Part shown: positions 1 through 8,168 of the stretch, piece by piece
Layout: each line of letters starts with the position of its first letter
How positions within the stretch are numbered: position 1 is the first letter of the stretch
Assembly: GCA_020634435.1 (NCBI GenBank)
Contig: JACKBS010000009.1
Span: 124,001-188,000, forward strand
DNA: 64,000 nucleotides
Source: Ardenticatenaceae bacterium
Lineage (GTDB): Bacteria; Chloroflexota; Anaerolineae; Promineifilales; Promineifilaceae
Direction: 5' to 3'
The notes under the pieces: model-generated
Told to the model about the DNA's origin: nothing
Databases searched by the model: none
What the model saw: only the letters and a program-made list of their open reading frames with translations
Translations under genes and position numbers: made by a program

Positions 1-373
1 TCGGGGGAGATGATTTGGTCGTTGTAGGTGACGGAAAGTGCGCCACCGGCAAAACTGGCGGTGGCCCGCCGCACGCCGGGGAGTTCGCCTAACTTGTCTT
101 CCAGCCGCAGGGCGCAAGATTCGCAAGCGCGCCCGCCGTGCCGCCCCAGCCGCATGGTGCAGGTATTCCAGCGCTGTTGCAAAATGGGGCTCACCTGTTG
201 GGCCACTTTTTCTACGGCGGGTTGGGACACTTTTTGGGGATCGTAGTCAATTTCTAAACGGCCGTCTTGCGGATGCAAGCTAACCTGGACAATGCCTTCC
301 TGATCGGTGATGGCTTCACTGATCAGATCGGCACAATTTTCTTCTTCGGGTAAGTGATTTTTTTCAGTCAAGA
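1..373 (-). CDS. Heavy-metal-associated (HMA) domain protein, N-terminal part; probable metal P-type ATPase
   Basis: The gene is cut by the left edge, so only about 124 N-terminal residues are visible. I read the start as TTG at 373-371 because a GAGGAG Shine-Dalgarno lies just upstream and no in-frame ATG fits better. The first ~70 residues resemble one ferredoxin-like HMA fold without the metal cysteines. A second HMA-like stretch follows with a CESC motif, which fits the CxxC metal-binding loop. Two HMA-like modules at the N-terminus are typical of Cu or Zn/Cd P1B-ATPases, but they also occur in metallochaperones and mercuric reductases. The transport domain would lie outside the window, so the ATPase assignment is inference. 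It is divergent from the BTAD regulator at 934. Confidence 0.6.
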
Positions 374-933
374 GTTGCTCCTCTGCTTCAATTCAGTTGG
401 CCAAGCAAAGCGTGAACGTATGCTCTTTTTTTTGCCAAAATTTAGGTGTTTACTTTCTAAAATTAGTAAGATTTGCCTAGAAATCTGGGGCAAGAAACTG
501 TAAGCTTATCTTGAAGCACAGCAGTCATAAAATCCAAATTTAGTCAGCAATTATTATAATCATTAGAGTCAATTAGACTTTGTTTGGTTACATGTTTAAC
601 AGAGATTATAAATAAATTTAACTTATGTGACAATTAAAATTAACCTAGGTTAACTTTTTTCTTGCAGTCTTTATTGCGGTAATCCTTTCATGCTTTCAAA
701 TGTAAGTTGAAGGAAAAAGCACACCAGCTTCGTTTACCCATTTCAGGAGGGAATTACCCGCTATTTTGCTGTCTTTTCTGTTATGATGTACAGAGAAATT
801 TAATTCGGTACGTGTGCATAAAATTTTACCAGCCTTTAAAACTTTGAGCTTTACACCAACCACAGATTCCCTAATCGCAACAAACGTATAACAAGTGAGG
901 TAGGTTAACACTCGTACGGTGGAGTACACTAAA
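374..933. other. AT-rich divergent intergenic region
   Basis: These 560 bases separate the HMA gene (minus) from the BTAD regulator (plus). They are much more AT-rich than the surrounding genes, and no reading frame in them has a credible start or family resemblance. The region should hold both promoters, but no -35/-10 pair with good spacing stands out. It contains the 14-bp palindrome annotated at 640-653. A GGAG at 921-924 serves as ribosome binding site for the gene starting at 934. Confidence 0.5.
640..653. promoter_or_regulatory. Perfect 14-bp palindrome, candidate operator
   Basis: TTAACCTAGGTTAA is an exact palindrome in the AT-rich divergent region. Its size suits a dimeric regulator site. 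A related half-site, GGTTAAC, recurs near 903-909. Operator function is inference, because no cognate regulator can be named. Confidence 0.3.
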
Positions 934-2181
934 ATGCTTCCCCCAGAAAAGGTTGTTGTGCGCAGACCTGCTGATGAGCGTGGAACGTGGCGTGCTCTGC
1001 TGTTTGATAACCAATTCGATCAAATTAAATGCCGTGTCGAACAAGAACATGCCCAGGCGGTTAGCAATAAAGATTCTGAACGAGCCGCTTTGTTGATTGC
1101 CGCTCGGCAACTGGCTGCTAGCTGTGAAGAGATGCAAAATGAAGCGTCGTTTCACCAACAGGCGTTCCGTCGTTCGGAAATGCGCCGGAATAAGCTGGCG
1201 GCTGAACTCAACAAGCTGTTAGAGATTGCGCAGCTGGCTCCAGCAACGGCCGTTCCCCACCCCAATTCCACCATCTGGCAACGGATGCGCCGTTTATGGC
1301 GGCGCGAAGAAGAACCTGATCTGCTACCTGGCGCACAGCTGGAAACGGCCGTTGCACCATCTATCCAACCGCAAGCCAAAGCGCCAGAGCTACCCTTCAG
1401 CCCTTCAAAGGCGAATTGTCCTCAACTTACCATTTATTGTCTGGGTTCATTTCGCGCTTACGAAGATGAGCACCCGATAGATGAATGGCCTAGCCGCAAA
1501 GGTAAAGCAATCTTCAAGTATTTGTTGCTGCACCGGCAGCAGCGGATCACCAAAGATGTGTTGATGGCCCAATTCTGGCCCGAATCGGCGGCAGATGCGG
1601 CGCGTAACAACCTGAACGTGGCTATTTATGGGCTGCGGCAGGCGCTGCGCAATGGTTATCCTGATTTTTCCCATGTGCTGTTCCAGGATGATTGTTATTT
1701 TTTGAATCCAGAAATGGCGGTGTGGGTAGATGTGGAGCAATTTACGGCCGTTTACCGGCAGGCAAACCAACTTTTGCCGCGAGGCGATACGGCCGTTGCT
1801 CTGCAACAGTTCCACGCTGCCGAAGCGCTCTACCAGGGTGAACTGTTGGCTGAAGATCCGTATGAGGAGTGGCCCGCCGCTCGCCGCCAGCAACTGCAAC
1901 GGCAGTACATGCAGGTGCTAACGCACTTAAGCGAGCATTATTTTGCCGTTGAGCAGTATGCTACGTGCATCACCTATGCCAGCAAGCTTTTGCTGGTTGA
2001 GCCGTGCCATGAAGCCACACACTGCTTGCTGATGCGTGCCTACGCCCGGCAGCGCCAGGGCTACCTGGCATTGCGCCAGTATCACACTTGCATAGAACTA
2101 CTGGCCGAAGAGTTGGCCGCGCCTCCCAATCCGGCGACTACGCACCTCTATGAAGCCATTCGGCAGCATCAGCCGGTCTAA
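934..2181 (+). CDS. BTAD-type transcriptional regulator (SARP/AfsR-like output half)
   Basis: About 415 residues. I chose ATG 934 over the in-frame GTG at 919 because GGAG at 921-924 is correctly spaced for it. The first ~150 residues are a charged, probably helical segment with a low-complexity linker. From about residue 155 (LTIYCLGSFRAY) there is an OmpR/SARP-like winged helix, with the typical RKGKAIFKYLLLH and FWPES..ARNNLNVAIYGLR motifs. A BTAD helical repeat domain follows to the end (YLALRQYHTCIELLAEEL). There is no NB-ARC or AAA ATPase and no obvious sensor, so this is a short SARP-like architecture. Its target is unknown. A strong hairpin terminator follows immediately. Confidence 0.8.
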   Translation: MLPPEKVVVRRPADERGTWRALLFDNQFDQIKCRVEQEHAQAVSNKDSERAALLIAARQLAASCEEMQNEASFHQQAFRRSEMRRNKLAAELNKLLEIAQLAPATAVPHPNSTIWQRMRRLWRREEEPDLLPGAQLETAVAPSIQPQAKAPELPFSPSKANCPQLTIYCLGSFRAYEDEHPIDEWPSRKGKAIFKYLLLHRQQRITKDVLMAQFWPESAADAARNNLNVAIYGLRQALRNGYPDFSHVLFQDDCYFLNPEMAVWVDVEQFTAVYRQANQLLPRGDTAVALQQFHAAEALYQGELLAEDPYEEWPAARRQQLQRQYMQVLTHLSEHYFAVEQYATCITYASKLLLVEPCHEATHCLLMRAYARQRQGYLALRQYHTCIELLAEELAAPPNPATTHLYEAIRQHQPV

Positions 2182-2211
2182 ACCCCATTTTGTAGCAAGA
2201 ATCTTTTTGTA

Positions 2212-2246
2212 ACGGCCGTTTGCGAAAGCAAGACGGCCGTTTTTTA
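2212..2246 (+). terminator. Rho-independent terminator built from two ACGGCCGT copies
   Basis: Copies of ACGGCCGT at 2212-2219 and 2233-2240 pair as stem arms. An inner TTGC/GCAA stem closes on a GAAA tetraloop, one G is bulged, and six T follow. It lies 30 bp after the BTAD gene stop. Confidence 0.85.
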
Positions 2247-2450
2247 TGCTGAAAATGGCCAAATACCCCTAAAAAGGGCAATTAATCTAAATGGATTGGA
2301 AATTAAGTGCTGATTTACCATGGTTTAAGTGGGGTATCGTTTTATGGCGGTGTGCAGCGAGCCAGACAACAGGCTCCAAGCACAGAAGTCACCGGAGACT
2401 TTGTTCTGTCGTAACGTTTATCAATTTCAGTTTGTAAAAGGAGAAAAATC

Positions 2451-2903
2451 ATGCCTTTCGAGACCCCAAATATCAATTTGGTTGGCCAAATTTCAGCCCA
2501 AGTTCGTGATGATGCAGGCGTGGCCCCTGCGTTAATCATCAAAGCCGGTTCCCCCTGGTCTGTGGACATCGCGTGGGAAATGACAGGGACCAACTGGCAA
2601 ATGGTTGCTGGGCACTGGCACGTTCATGTTAACCTGGAATCCTTTGGCCCTGGACCAGAACTTACTCTTTTTGAGGGAAGTGACCCCGACTGCCAACACC
2701 AGCCGCTCCCCAGCGCTGATGGCATGTATAGCTGCCACTTCGACGTGCCGGGTACGAAGATTTCCGAAGCTTTGGTGCCACATGAGGGTCTGGCGATGAA
2801 GCTGGTTGTGCTGTTGACCTACGTGAACCCACTGGGTCATCGCGGCCCAATCGCAGCTTACTGGGAAGGCCCGGTCGTGCAGTTCTACAAAGATGAAACC
2901 TAA
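2451..2903 (+). CDS. Hypothetical protein, 150 aa
   Basis: I do not recognise the family. An AAAGGAG ribosome binding site stands 7 bases before ATG 2451, so the gene looks real. The product is soluble, without signal peptide or membrane segment. It contains alternating hydrophobic segments suggestive of a beta-sandwich (WQMVAGHWHVHVNLESFG, GLAMKLVVLLTYVNP) and three cysteines. It is followed after 87 bases by the 302-aa gene at 2991 on the same strand, and the two may be cotranscribed. Confidence 0.7.
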   Translation: MPFETPNINLVGQISAQVRDDAGVAPALIIKAGSPWSVDIAWEMTGTNWQMVAGHWHVHVNLESFGPGPELTLFEGSDPDCQHQPLPSADGMYSCHFDVPGTKISEALVPHEGLAMKLVVLLTYVNPLGHRGPIAAYWEGPVVQFYKDET

Positions 2904-2990
2904 TCCGTCGATGCCGGGTCTGCAAATAGTTTAGCGACATTGGCCCCAGTGCTAGCACTGGGGCCAATGCTGTTTAGGAGGATGTAAACG

Positions 2991-3899
2991 ATGAAAAGCA
3001 ATAGAGAAGATGATTTGACGGTTATCGCCGGGATTGGTGCTGCCCGTCAGAAATGGTTTCGTGAGCAATTCCACGTGGATTCCTATGCGGCGTTGGGCGA
3101 TCTTTCGGTTGAGGAGGTGGAGACTGCGGCGAAAAAATCGGGCAAGATTCTGGCTCCGGCGCAAATTTCTGATTGGATTGAGCAAGCACGGACTCTGGTT
3201 GTGCCCAATGAGGTGAAGGAAGCTGCGGTGGAAACGGCCGTTGCCAACCCTCCGCCCCTTTGGAAGCCAATTGCCTCGTTTGTAGTGGAATATCAGGAAC
3301 GGACCGAGGCGGGCCGGCCGCAGCGCCGCACAAAGGCGCATTATATGGAAGCCGATGAGGAGATTACCTGGCCAGGCATTGAACGGGAGCAGATTGGCTT
3401 GTGGATTGAGCAGCACGTCAAGGTGCCGGAGCCACAGGTGGTGATTCCCAAGCCGACTGCGGCGAAAAAATCGGCAGCGCCTACTGTCTCAGCAAAACGT
3501 GCTGCGCCACCCGTGGCAGCCATCAAACCGGTGCAGGTGCGCGTGCGCCAGCAGCCCGATTACCTGTCTGTCGTGGATATAGCGGAGGCGGAACGGCCGT
3601 TTCTTGGCCATGTACATCACGAAAACCCGGTCTTGCTGGAGATAGATTTTGCGCTGGATCCCGTGGCTGCTGAGTCGCCGCAAACGATTTTTGCGGCCCA
3701 TTGCCACGTACGCAATTTATCGGCGGGCGAAAAAGCGCACTATTTGGAGATGCGCGGCAAGGTTGCCCCGCACTGCCATACGTACACCTGCGATTTGTCC
3801 GAGTTGGAACCGGGAATTTATGGGTTGGGCGTGTTGGTTCGTGAGGAACGGCCGTTTGGTACAGCCTACTTTGCGCTGCCCAAGCTGAATGTTTTGTAA
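2991..3899 (+). CDS. Helix-hairpin-helix-like N-terminal domain protein, function unknown
   Basis: 302 residues, with TAGGAGG correctly spaced before ATG 2991. Residues ~8-70 (LTVIAGIGAARQKWF, then LGDLSVEEVETAAK and a final amphipathic helix) resemble the helix-hairpin-helix/DUF4332 type of fold with its IxGIG turn. Residues ~150-185 are an Ala/Pro/Lys-rich linker. The C-terminal ~120 residues are beta-rich (VLLEIDFALDPV, FAAHCHVRNLSAGEKAHYLEM) and end with GTAYFALPKLNVL, resembling an extracellular-type beta domain but lacking a signal peptide. No catalytic motif is visible. A bidirectional hairpin terminator follows directly. Confidence 0.65.
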   Translation: MKSNREDDLTVIAGIGAARQKWFREQFHVDSYAALGDLSVEEVETAAKKSGKILAPAQISDWIEQARTLVVPNEVKEAAVETAVANPPPLWKPIASFVVEYQERTEAGRPQRRTKAHYMEADEEITWPGIEREQIGLWIEQHVKVPEPQVVIPKPTAAKKSAAPTVSAKRAAPPVAAIKPVQVRVRQQPDYLSVVDIAEAERPFLGHVHHENPVLLEIDFALDPVAAESPQTIFAAHCHVRNLSAGEKAHYLEMRGKVAPHCHTYTCDLSELEPGIYGLGVLVREERPFGTAYFALPKLNVL

Positions 3900-3902
3900 C
3901 AA

Positions 3903-3945
3903 AAAACGGCCGTTCGCGGTTAATTGTTTGGCGAACGGCCGTTTT
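3903..3945. terminator. Bidirectional hairpin terminator containing two AACGGCCGTT copies
   Basis: Arms of 15 bp (3903-3917 and 3931-3945) are perfect inverted repeats, each containing AACGGCCGTT followed or preceded by CGC/GCG. A-rich sequence precedes and T-rich sequence follows. It sits between the convergent genes ending at 3899 (plus) and 3967 (minus). Confidence 0.8.
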
Positions 3946-3966
3946 GCATTGGCGGTTTTGTTTTTG

Positions 3967-4230
3967 CTAGAGCTCGCCGAAGTGCGCCTGCCGGTCGTCG
4001 GTTTCTACATCGGCACCAAAGCGTAGGTCTAGCTCAATTTGCGGTGTCTGGAACATGCGATGAGTGGCATACGCGTCACCGGCATTAATGCCAACTTTTG
4101 TTTCCAGCTTGATAATGCCCTGCGTATCAAATTCAGCGGCAAATGCGTAGCGACAGGTGTCGCATTCCACAATGCGCAGCCCGCCAGGGTAACGCGTCGA
4201 TGAAACTTTCAATTGATGGAGATTACTCAC
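3967..4230 (-). CDS. Small hypothetical protein, 87 aa
   Basis: I do not recognise the family. The likely start is GTG 4230, with AAAGGAAAG upstream; the ATG four bases further up is followed at once by a stop. The sequence has one CDTC pair (residues ~24-27), which could be half of a zinc site but has no partner pair. It ends with an acidic tail. It lies downstream of the sulfotransferase-like gene on the same strand, with a hairpin in the gap. Confidence 0.55.
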   Translation of the reverse strand: MSNLHQLKVSSTRYPGGLRIVECDTCRYAFAAEFDTQGIIKLETKVGINAGDAYATHRMFQTPQIELDLRFGADVETDDRQAHFGEL

Positions 4231-4274
4231 ATTTCTTTCCTTTGCCCAAGCGGGCGACTACCCCTCCAACATCG

Positions 4275-4305
4275 AAGCGGGTCTTGTAGGCAAGACCCGC
4301 TTTTT
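4275..4305 (+). terminator. Strong hairpin with T-run oriented on the plus strand
   Basis: Twelve-bp perfect arms (AAGCGGGTCTTG, 4275-4286, and its complement, 4291-4302) close on a TAGG loop, with five T at 4301-4305. It is a textbook terminator for plus-strand RNA, yet both flanking genes are on the minus strand. It may stop an antisense or small RNA. Confidence 0.6.
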
Positions 4306-4339
4306 ATATACAGAGCCATGGGGAAACGGCCCTGATTAT

Positions 4340-4975
4340 TTATTTGGAAACGGCCGATTCCTTCGGCAAACGATTCTTCCGGTTGCGATACAGGTTGGGA
4401 TCGACCACTTCCGCCATGGCCTGAACATCCAGACCGCCGCCTAAAAACTCGTTGATTTGGGCAACTTGCGGCACGGGATTGGCCAGCATATCGCTGTAGT
4501 GAACGTAAGTCACAGATACGTTGGGCTGGGACGCCATCCAATCCATTACGCTGTTCAGGTGCTTTTCGAAAAGCGCAGAAATCTCTTCGTCGGGGGCGGC
4601 ATCGGGGTCTTCGCCCCGGTTCACCAACATTTTTTTCTGCGAGGCCAAAATTTCAGACATATTGCGCCGCATGAAAATGACTTTGTATTCATATTCGCTG
4701 GGCATGTACCGCAGCAGTTGGGAAATCACCTTCACTGTTTTTCCCTGTGCATCTGCCATCCAGGCGGTATCGCCTTTGTCCATTTGTTTGACGCGCTCAA
4801 ACTCAAAATACCCTTTGGGGTTGTCGTCATCGGCGGTGCGAACTTTGTCCGTGAGTGGGGGGATGCCACCAGCGTCCAGCATCTTCATCATCATGGACGT
4901 GCCAGAGCGCGGCAGACCGCTTACAACGGTAATAACTTTTTTGGTGCCAAACAGCTTCTTAAAAATACCTTTCAT
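4340..4975 (-). CDS. Sulfotransferase-like P-loop protein
   Basis: 211 residues. AAAAGG precedes ATG 4975. The N-terminal strand and loop VVSGLPRSGTSMMMKML (~17-33) is the PAPS-binding 5'-phosphosulfate loop of the sulfotransferase superfamily. FMRRNMSEILASQKKML (~100-117) matches the second 3'-phosphate-binding region with its Arg/Ser. The protein is short for a full sulfotransferase (250-300 aa) but similar lengths occur in bacterial homologues. The substrate cannot be inferred, and no sulfation pathway is nearby. Confidence 0.75.
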   Translation of the reverse strand: MKGIFKKLFGTKKVITVVSGLPRSGTSMMMKMLDAGGIPPLTDKVRTADDDNPKGYFEFERVKQMDKGDTAWMADAQGKTVKVISQLLRYMPSEYEYKVIFMRRNMSEILASQKKMLVNRGEDPDAAPDEEISALFEKHLNSVMDWMASQPNVSVTYVHYSDMLANPVPQVAQINEFLGGGLDVQAMAEVVDPNLYRNRKNRLPKESAVSK

Positions 4976-5098
4976 AAACCTTTTCCTTCATGTTCCCTGC
5001 TCTGTTTTGCCGGGCAGGTCACGTAATTTTAGCTAATCTGCTCTCGGAGTCTGGTGATTCTTTATAGCTTCTCACACTTAAGGGCAGGCTTATGCCGC

Positions 5099-6340
5099 TT
5101 AAACGGCCGTATTCACCCCGTCATCCCCCAAATGTAGCCTGTTCAAGAGCCGCTGTAAAAAGGTTGCGCCTGCTTGCTCTAACGGCCGATCCAGACCAAA
5201 AGCCAACGTATGCAGCTGGACATCGCCAATTTGCACTTGCAATGGCTGGGCGAGCGCCTGCGGATAGATGAGCAAGGCGTGCTGGCAATCTTTGGCTTTG
5301 GCATAGGTCACCACCTGGCTAATGTCCGCCGGGCTGGGGCGATCTGGCGTTTTGTATTTGGTATCCAGCACGGCAAGCGGACGGCCGTTTTCACCATACA
5401 GCGTCAAATCAATCTGGAAGCGCAGCTCATCATTGGGGCCGATGGTGGTGCTTTCTTGCGCCTTGATGCGGTACGGTGCAGGCAAGTTGGCTTGCAGCCA
5501 GTTGGCCACGCTGCGCTCATACAGCTGAGCCATGTTTAGCAAAAAGGGCATGATGGCGTGGTCACCCTTGTTGAGCAGTGGCCCGGTATGCTCCAAATAG
5601 AAACGGCACAGGGCGTGCATCACGGCGTAATCCTGGTTTAAACGGCCGTAACTGCGCTTCTGGCAGTCGTTGGGCGTAAACGGCTGCAAGGTTACGGCGG
5701 GTTGCAGCAGATGGTAAGCCTTGCGAACTGCCGTTTGCGCGGCTGAGTTACATTGACCGCTGCGGGCAATTTGGTGCAGGGTAAAGGCCAAAATCTGGTT
5801 GTCGGGAATGTCAATGGTTTGGGCATGGTAGCGACAAGCCAGCTCAACGGTGGGGCTGGTGGTCGCCGGTTGGCGGGTCAGCAGCCGACCGCGCACATAG
5901 GGGAGAACGGCCGTTTCCTGCAAATAGGCCTGCTGCAACCCCTGCCGCCCGCGCCGAATCACGCGCTGGGCCAAAATCTGAGCCAGTAAATTAAAAAAGG
6001 CGGGCACCGAATCTAGGGTGGTCAGGCCGTCGGTTAGATGGGCCAGGCGTAAATCGTAGGCCGCTTCCCATAGCTGGAACAGCCGAGCAATCGGCAGCTT
6101 GGGCCGAATGTTGAGCTGTAGCTGGTGCGGTAGAGAAAATTGCCCAACCCAGCCCTGCGCGGTGAGTTCCCAATCGTAGTCGGTTTTGGGGGAGGGGAAG
6201 GAGACATGCAGTTTTTTGCCACTTTGGTCTAGCAGTCGCCACAGCTGTTCACCCACGGGGGCGGGCAGATCGCTGCTGGGCAGGCGGACTGTTTCGTATT
6301 CGCTAAGGGTAATGTGGCGAACGGCCGTTATCGTGGGCAA
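5099..6340 (-). CDS. mcrC: McrC-family restriction subunit (PD-(D/E)xK nuclease)
   Basis: 413 residues. TTG 6340 is the likely start because AAGGAGAG lies 7 bases upstream. The N-terminal ~150 residues carry McrC features, ending in YVRGRLLT (~148-155), close to the family RGR/K motif. The C-terminal nuclease core shows D311 (FQIDLTLYG) and LDTKYK with D326 and K328, the metal-binding PD-(D/E)xK pattern. In known McrBC systems McrC joins the McrB GTPase hexamer to cleave modified DNA. Unusually, mcrC is not next to mcrB here: the matching mcrB-like gene lies about 12 kb away at 18543-20195, on the same strand. Both look intact. Confidence 0.8.
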   Translation of the reverse strand: MPTITAVRHITLSEYETVRLPSSDLPAPVGEQLWRLLDQSGKKLHVSFPSPKTDYDWELTAQGWVGQFSLPHQLQLNIRPKLPIARLFQLWEAAYDLRLAHLTDGLTTLDSVPAFFNLLAQILAQRVIRRGRQGLQQAYLQETAVLPYVRGRLLTRQPATTSPTVELACRYHAQTIDIPDNQILAFTLHQIARSGQCNSAAQTAVRKAYHLLQPAVTLQPFTPNDCQKRSYGRLNQDYAVMHALCRFYLEHTGPLLNKGDHAIMPFLLNMAQLYERSVANWLQANLPAPYRIKAQESTTIGPNDELRFQIDLTLYGENGRPLAVLDTKYKTPDRPSPADISQVVTYAKAKDCQHALLIYPQALAQPLQVQIGDVQLHTLAFGLDRPLEQAGATFLQRLLNRLHLGDDGVNTAV

Positions 6341-6401
6341 GCAATTACTCTCCTTGGGCGCAATCGTAGCAAACTATGGAAGGGATGCAACCTGGGGCTG
6401 G

Positions 6402-7469
6402 TTACTGTTTGGGCGCGATGGGCAGGTGGACAATGAAGGTGGTGCCCTGGTTTGGCGTGCTCCTGACGTCGATACGGCCGTTGTGCAAGTTCACGATCTC
6501 ACTAACAATTCCCAGACCCAACCCAGTGCCAACTAATGTCTCGCGATCGATCTTTGACCCCCGGTAAAACCGTTCAAAAATGTGGGGCAAATCTTCCTGG
6601 GGAATCCCCATGCCGGTATCGCTAACGCATAGCTCAATTTCCGCCTGGGTCTGGTTCTGATGTAGGGCGGTCGTTACCTGGATCGTGCCTTGATTGGTGT
6701 AGTTAAGCGCGTTGTCAAGCAGGTTGGTCACAATTTGGGTGAGCTGGTTGGGTTCACCCAGGGCGGGCGGCAGCGGTGTTGCGGGCGAAAAGCTGAGCTT
6801 GATTTGCTTGCTTTTGGCACGCGGCTTGTGCACGTTCACAACCTGTTGAATGAGGTAGTTGAAGTCCACTGGCTGGTATAGATGGTGATATTTGTTGCTT
6901 TCTAGCCGCGAGAGTGTGAGGATTTCTTCGACCAGGTTCGATAAGCGCCGCACCTGGTTGCGCAGCGTGTTGAAATATTTGGTCTGTTTTTCTGGCGGAG
7001 CAAATTCCAGCAATTCCAGGTAAAGCGTGAGGTTGGTGATCGGATTCCGCAGTTCGTGCGACACGTCGGAGACAAATTTGGATTTAAGGATGTCGAGCGA
7101 TTTGAGCTGCTCATTGGCTTCGGCCAGGGCCTGGGTGCGCTGCTGTACCCGTTCTTCCAGCTCGTTGGTGTAGGCTTGTAAACGGCCGTACAGCTGAATT
7201 TTTTCCAGGGTCAGGCTAAGCTCTTCGGCCAGGATGCCTAGTAACTGTGCATCGCTGGCGGCTAACTGGTGCTCTTCTGGCAAATTCAGCAAGAAAAAGC
7301 CGATGTGCTTATTGGACAGATGCAGCGACTGGATAATCAGCTTGCTTGAGTCAGATGTGCCCAGAAATTGCTTGAGACGCAGCGGGATGGAGGGGAGAAT
7401 CAACGACTGTTCCAGGCGGGTGACGGCCATGAAAAAAGATTCTGATTCCAGGTCTATTTGGCGACTCAA
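6402..7469 (-). pseudogene. C-terminal part of a split REC-GAF-histidine kinase (GAF end, HisKA, HATPase)
   Basis: This frame continues in the same register after a TAG codon at 7478-7476 that ends the upstream receiver protein. The first ~85 residues complete a GAF domain begun upstream. A coiled coil follows (YTNELEERVQQRTQALAEANEQL), then HisKA with SDVSHELRNPI (His phosphorylation site) and HATPase_c with N box LLDNALNY, G1 DTGMGIP and G2 GTGLGLGI. No strong Shine-Dalgarno precedes the candidate TTG at 7469, so separate translation is uncertain. The gene may be split by mutation, translated by readthrough, or carry a sequence error (CAG read as TAG). The kinase core is intact. Confidence 0.7.
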
Positions 7470-7475
7470 CAGCGG

Positions 7476-8141
7476 CTATAAGTGCGGTTGGTGATATTCG
7501 GCGACAACGGTTAGCAGCGAGTCTTGATGCTCATTCAGCATGATTACCGTGCGCAGCGTTCCGTAAAATTGGGCCAACTCCAGGCAGGTATCCCGCATAA
7601 TTTTGGCTTCATTGTTGCTGGCGGAAGCGGTTGAGATGATGCGGTTTAGCAAGTTGAGTTCGCGGGCCTGGCGGCGATAGGCGAGCTGGCTTTCCCGTAG
7701 CTGGTCTTCCTGAAAATGACGTTCCAGGGCATAACGGAGCACCCGATGCAAATTGGCCGCAGTGAGGTCGTGCTTGACGAGATAATCATGGGCACCAGCG
7801 GTGGCCGCTTCGGCGATGATTTGCTCATCTTCCAGGCCAGTCAGGACCACGATGGGGGTCCAGGGGTGAGCCGCGCGCAGGTTGCGCACGGTTTCTATGC
7901 CGCTGCTGTCTGGCAAGGTGAGGTCTAGCAGCACAATCTGGACGGGATTTTGGTTTAGGTGGCTAAAGGTCGCCTGAAGGGAAACGGCCGTATTCAGGCG
8001 GTAAGCGATATCGGCCGATTCCAGCATTAGCTCGATCCGGCGAGCATCGCCAGGGTTATCTTCAACGAGTAGGATGTCGATATAACGGCCGTTTAATCCT
8101 TTCTCAAGCACAATAGATACCTTGGATGACTCACAAAACAT
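7476..8141 (-). pseudogene. N-terminal part of the split REC-GAF-histidine kinase
   Basis: 221 residues from ATG 8141; in-frame GTG codons nearer the receiver domain are alternative starts. The receiver domain (IDILLVEDNPGD, phospho-acceptor Asp in VLLDLTLPD, Lys in YLVKHD) covers ~20-145. A linker helix follows, then the first half of a GAF domain, which stops abruptly at HQPHL followed by TAG. The codons after TAG (PLLSRQIDLES) continue the GAF domain in the same frame. It probably started as one ~580-aa hybrid protein. It precedes the similar response regulator/kinase genes at 8169 and 9491 in the same-strand cluster. Confidence 0.7.
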
Positions 8142-8168
8142 CCAAAAACAATGTCAGAGCCAGAATGG

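Noticed and set aside
696..929. Minus-strand frame of 77 codons in the AT-rich intergenic region
   Set aside because: It overlaps the BTAD start region, has no Shine-Dalgarno and no protein-like pattern; it lies in sequence expected to hold promoters.
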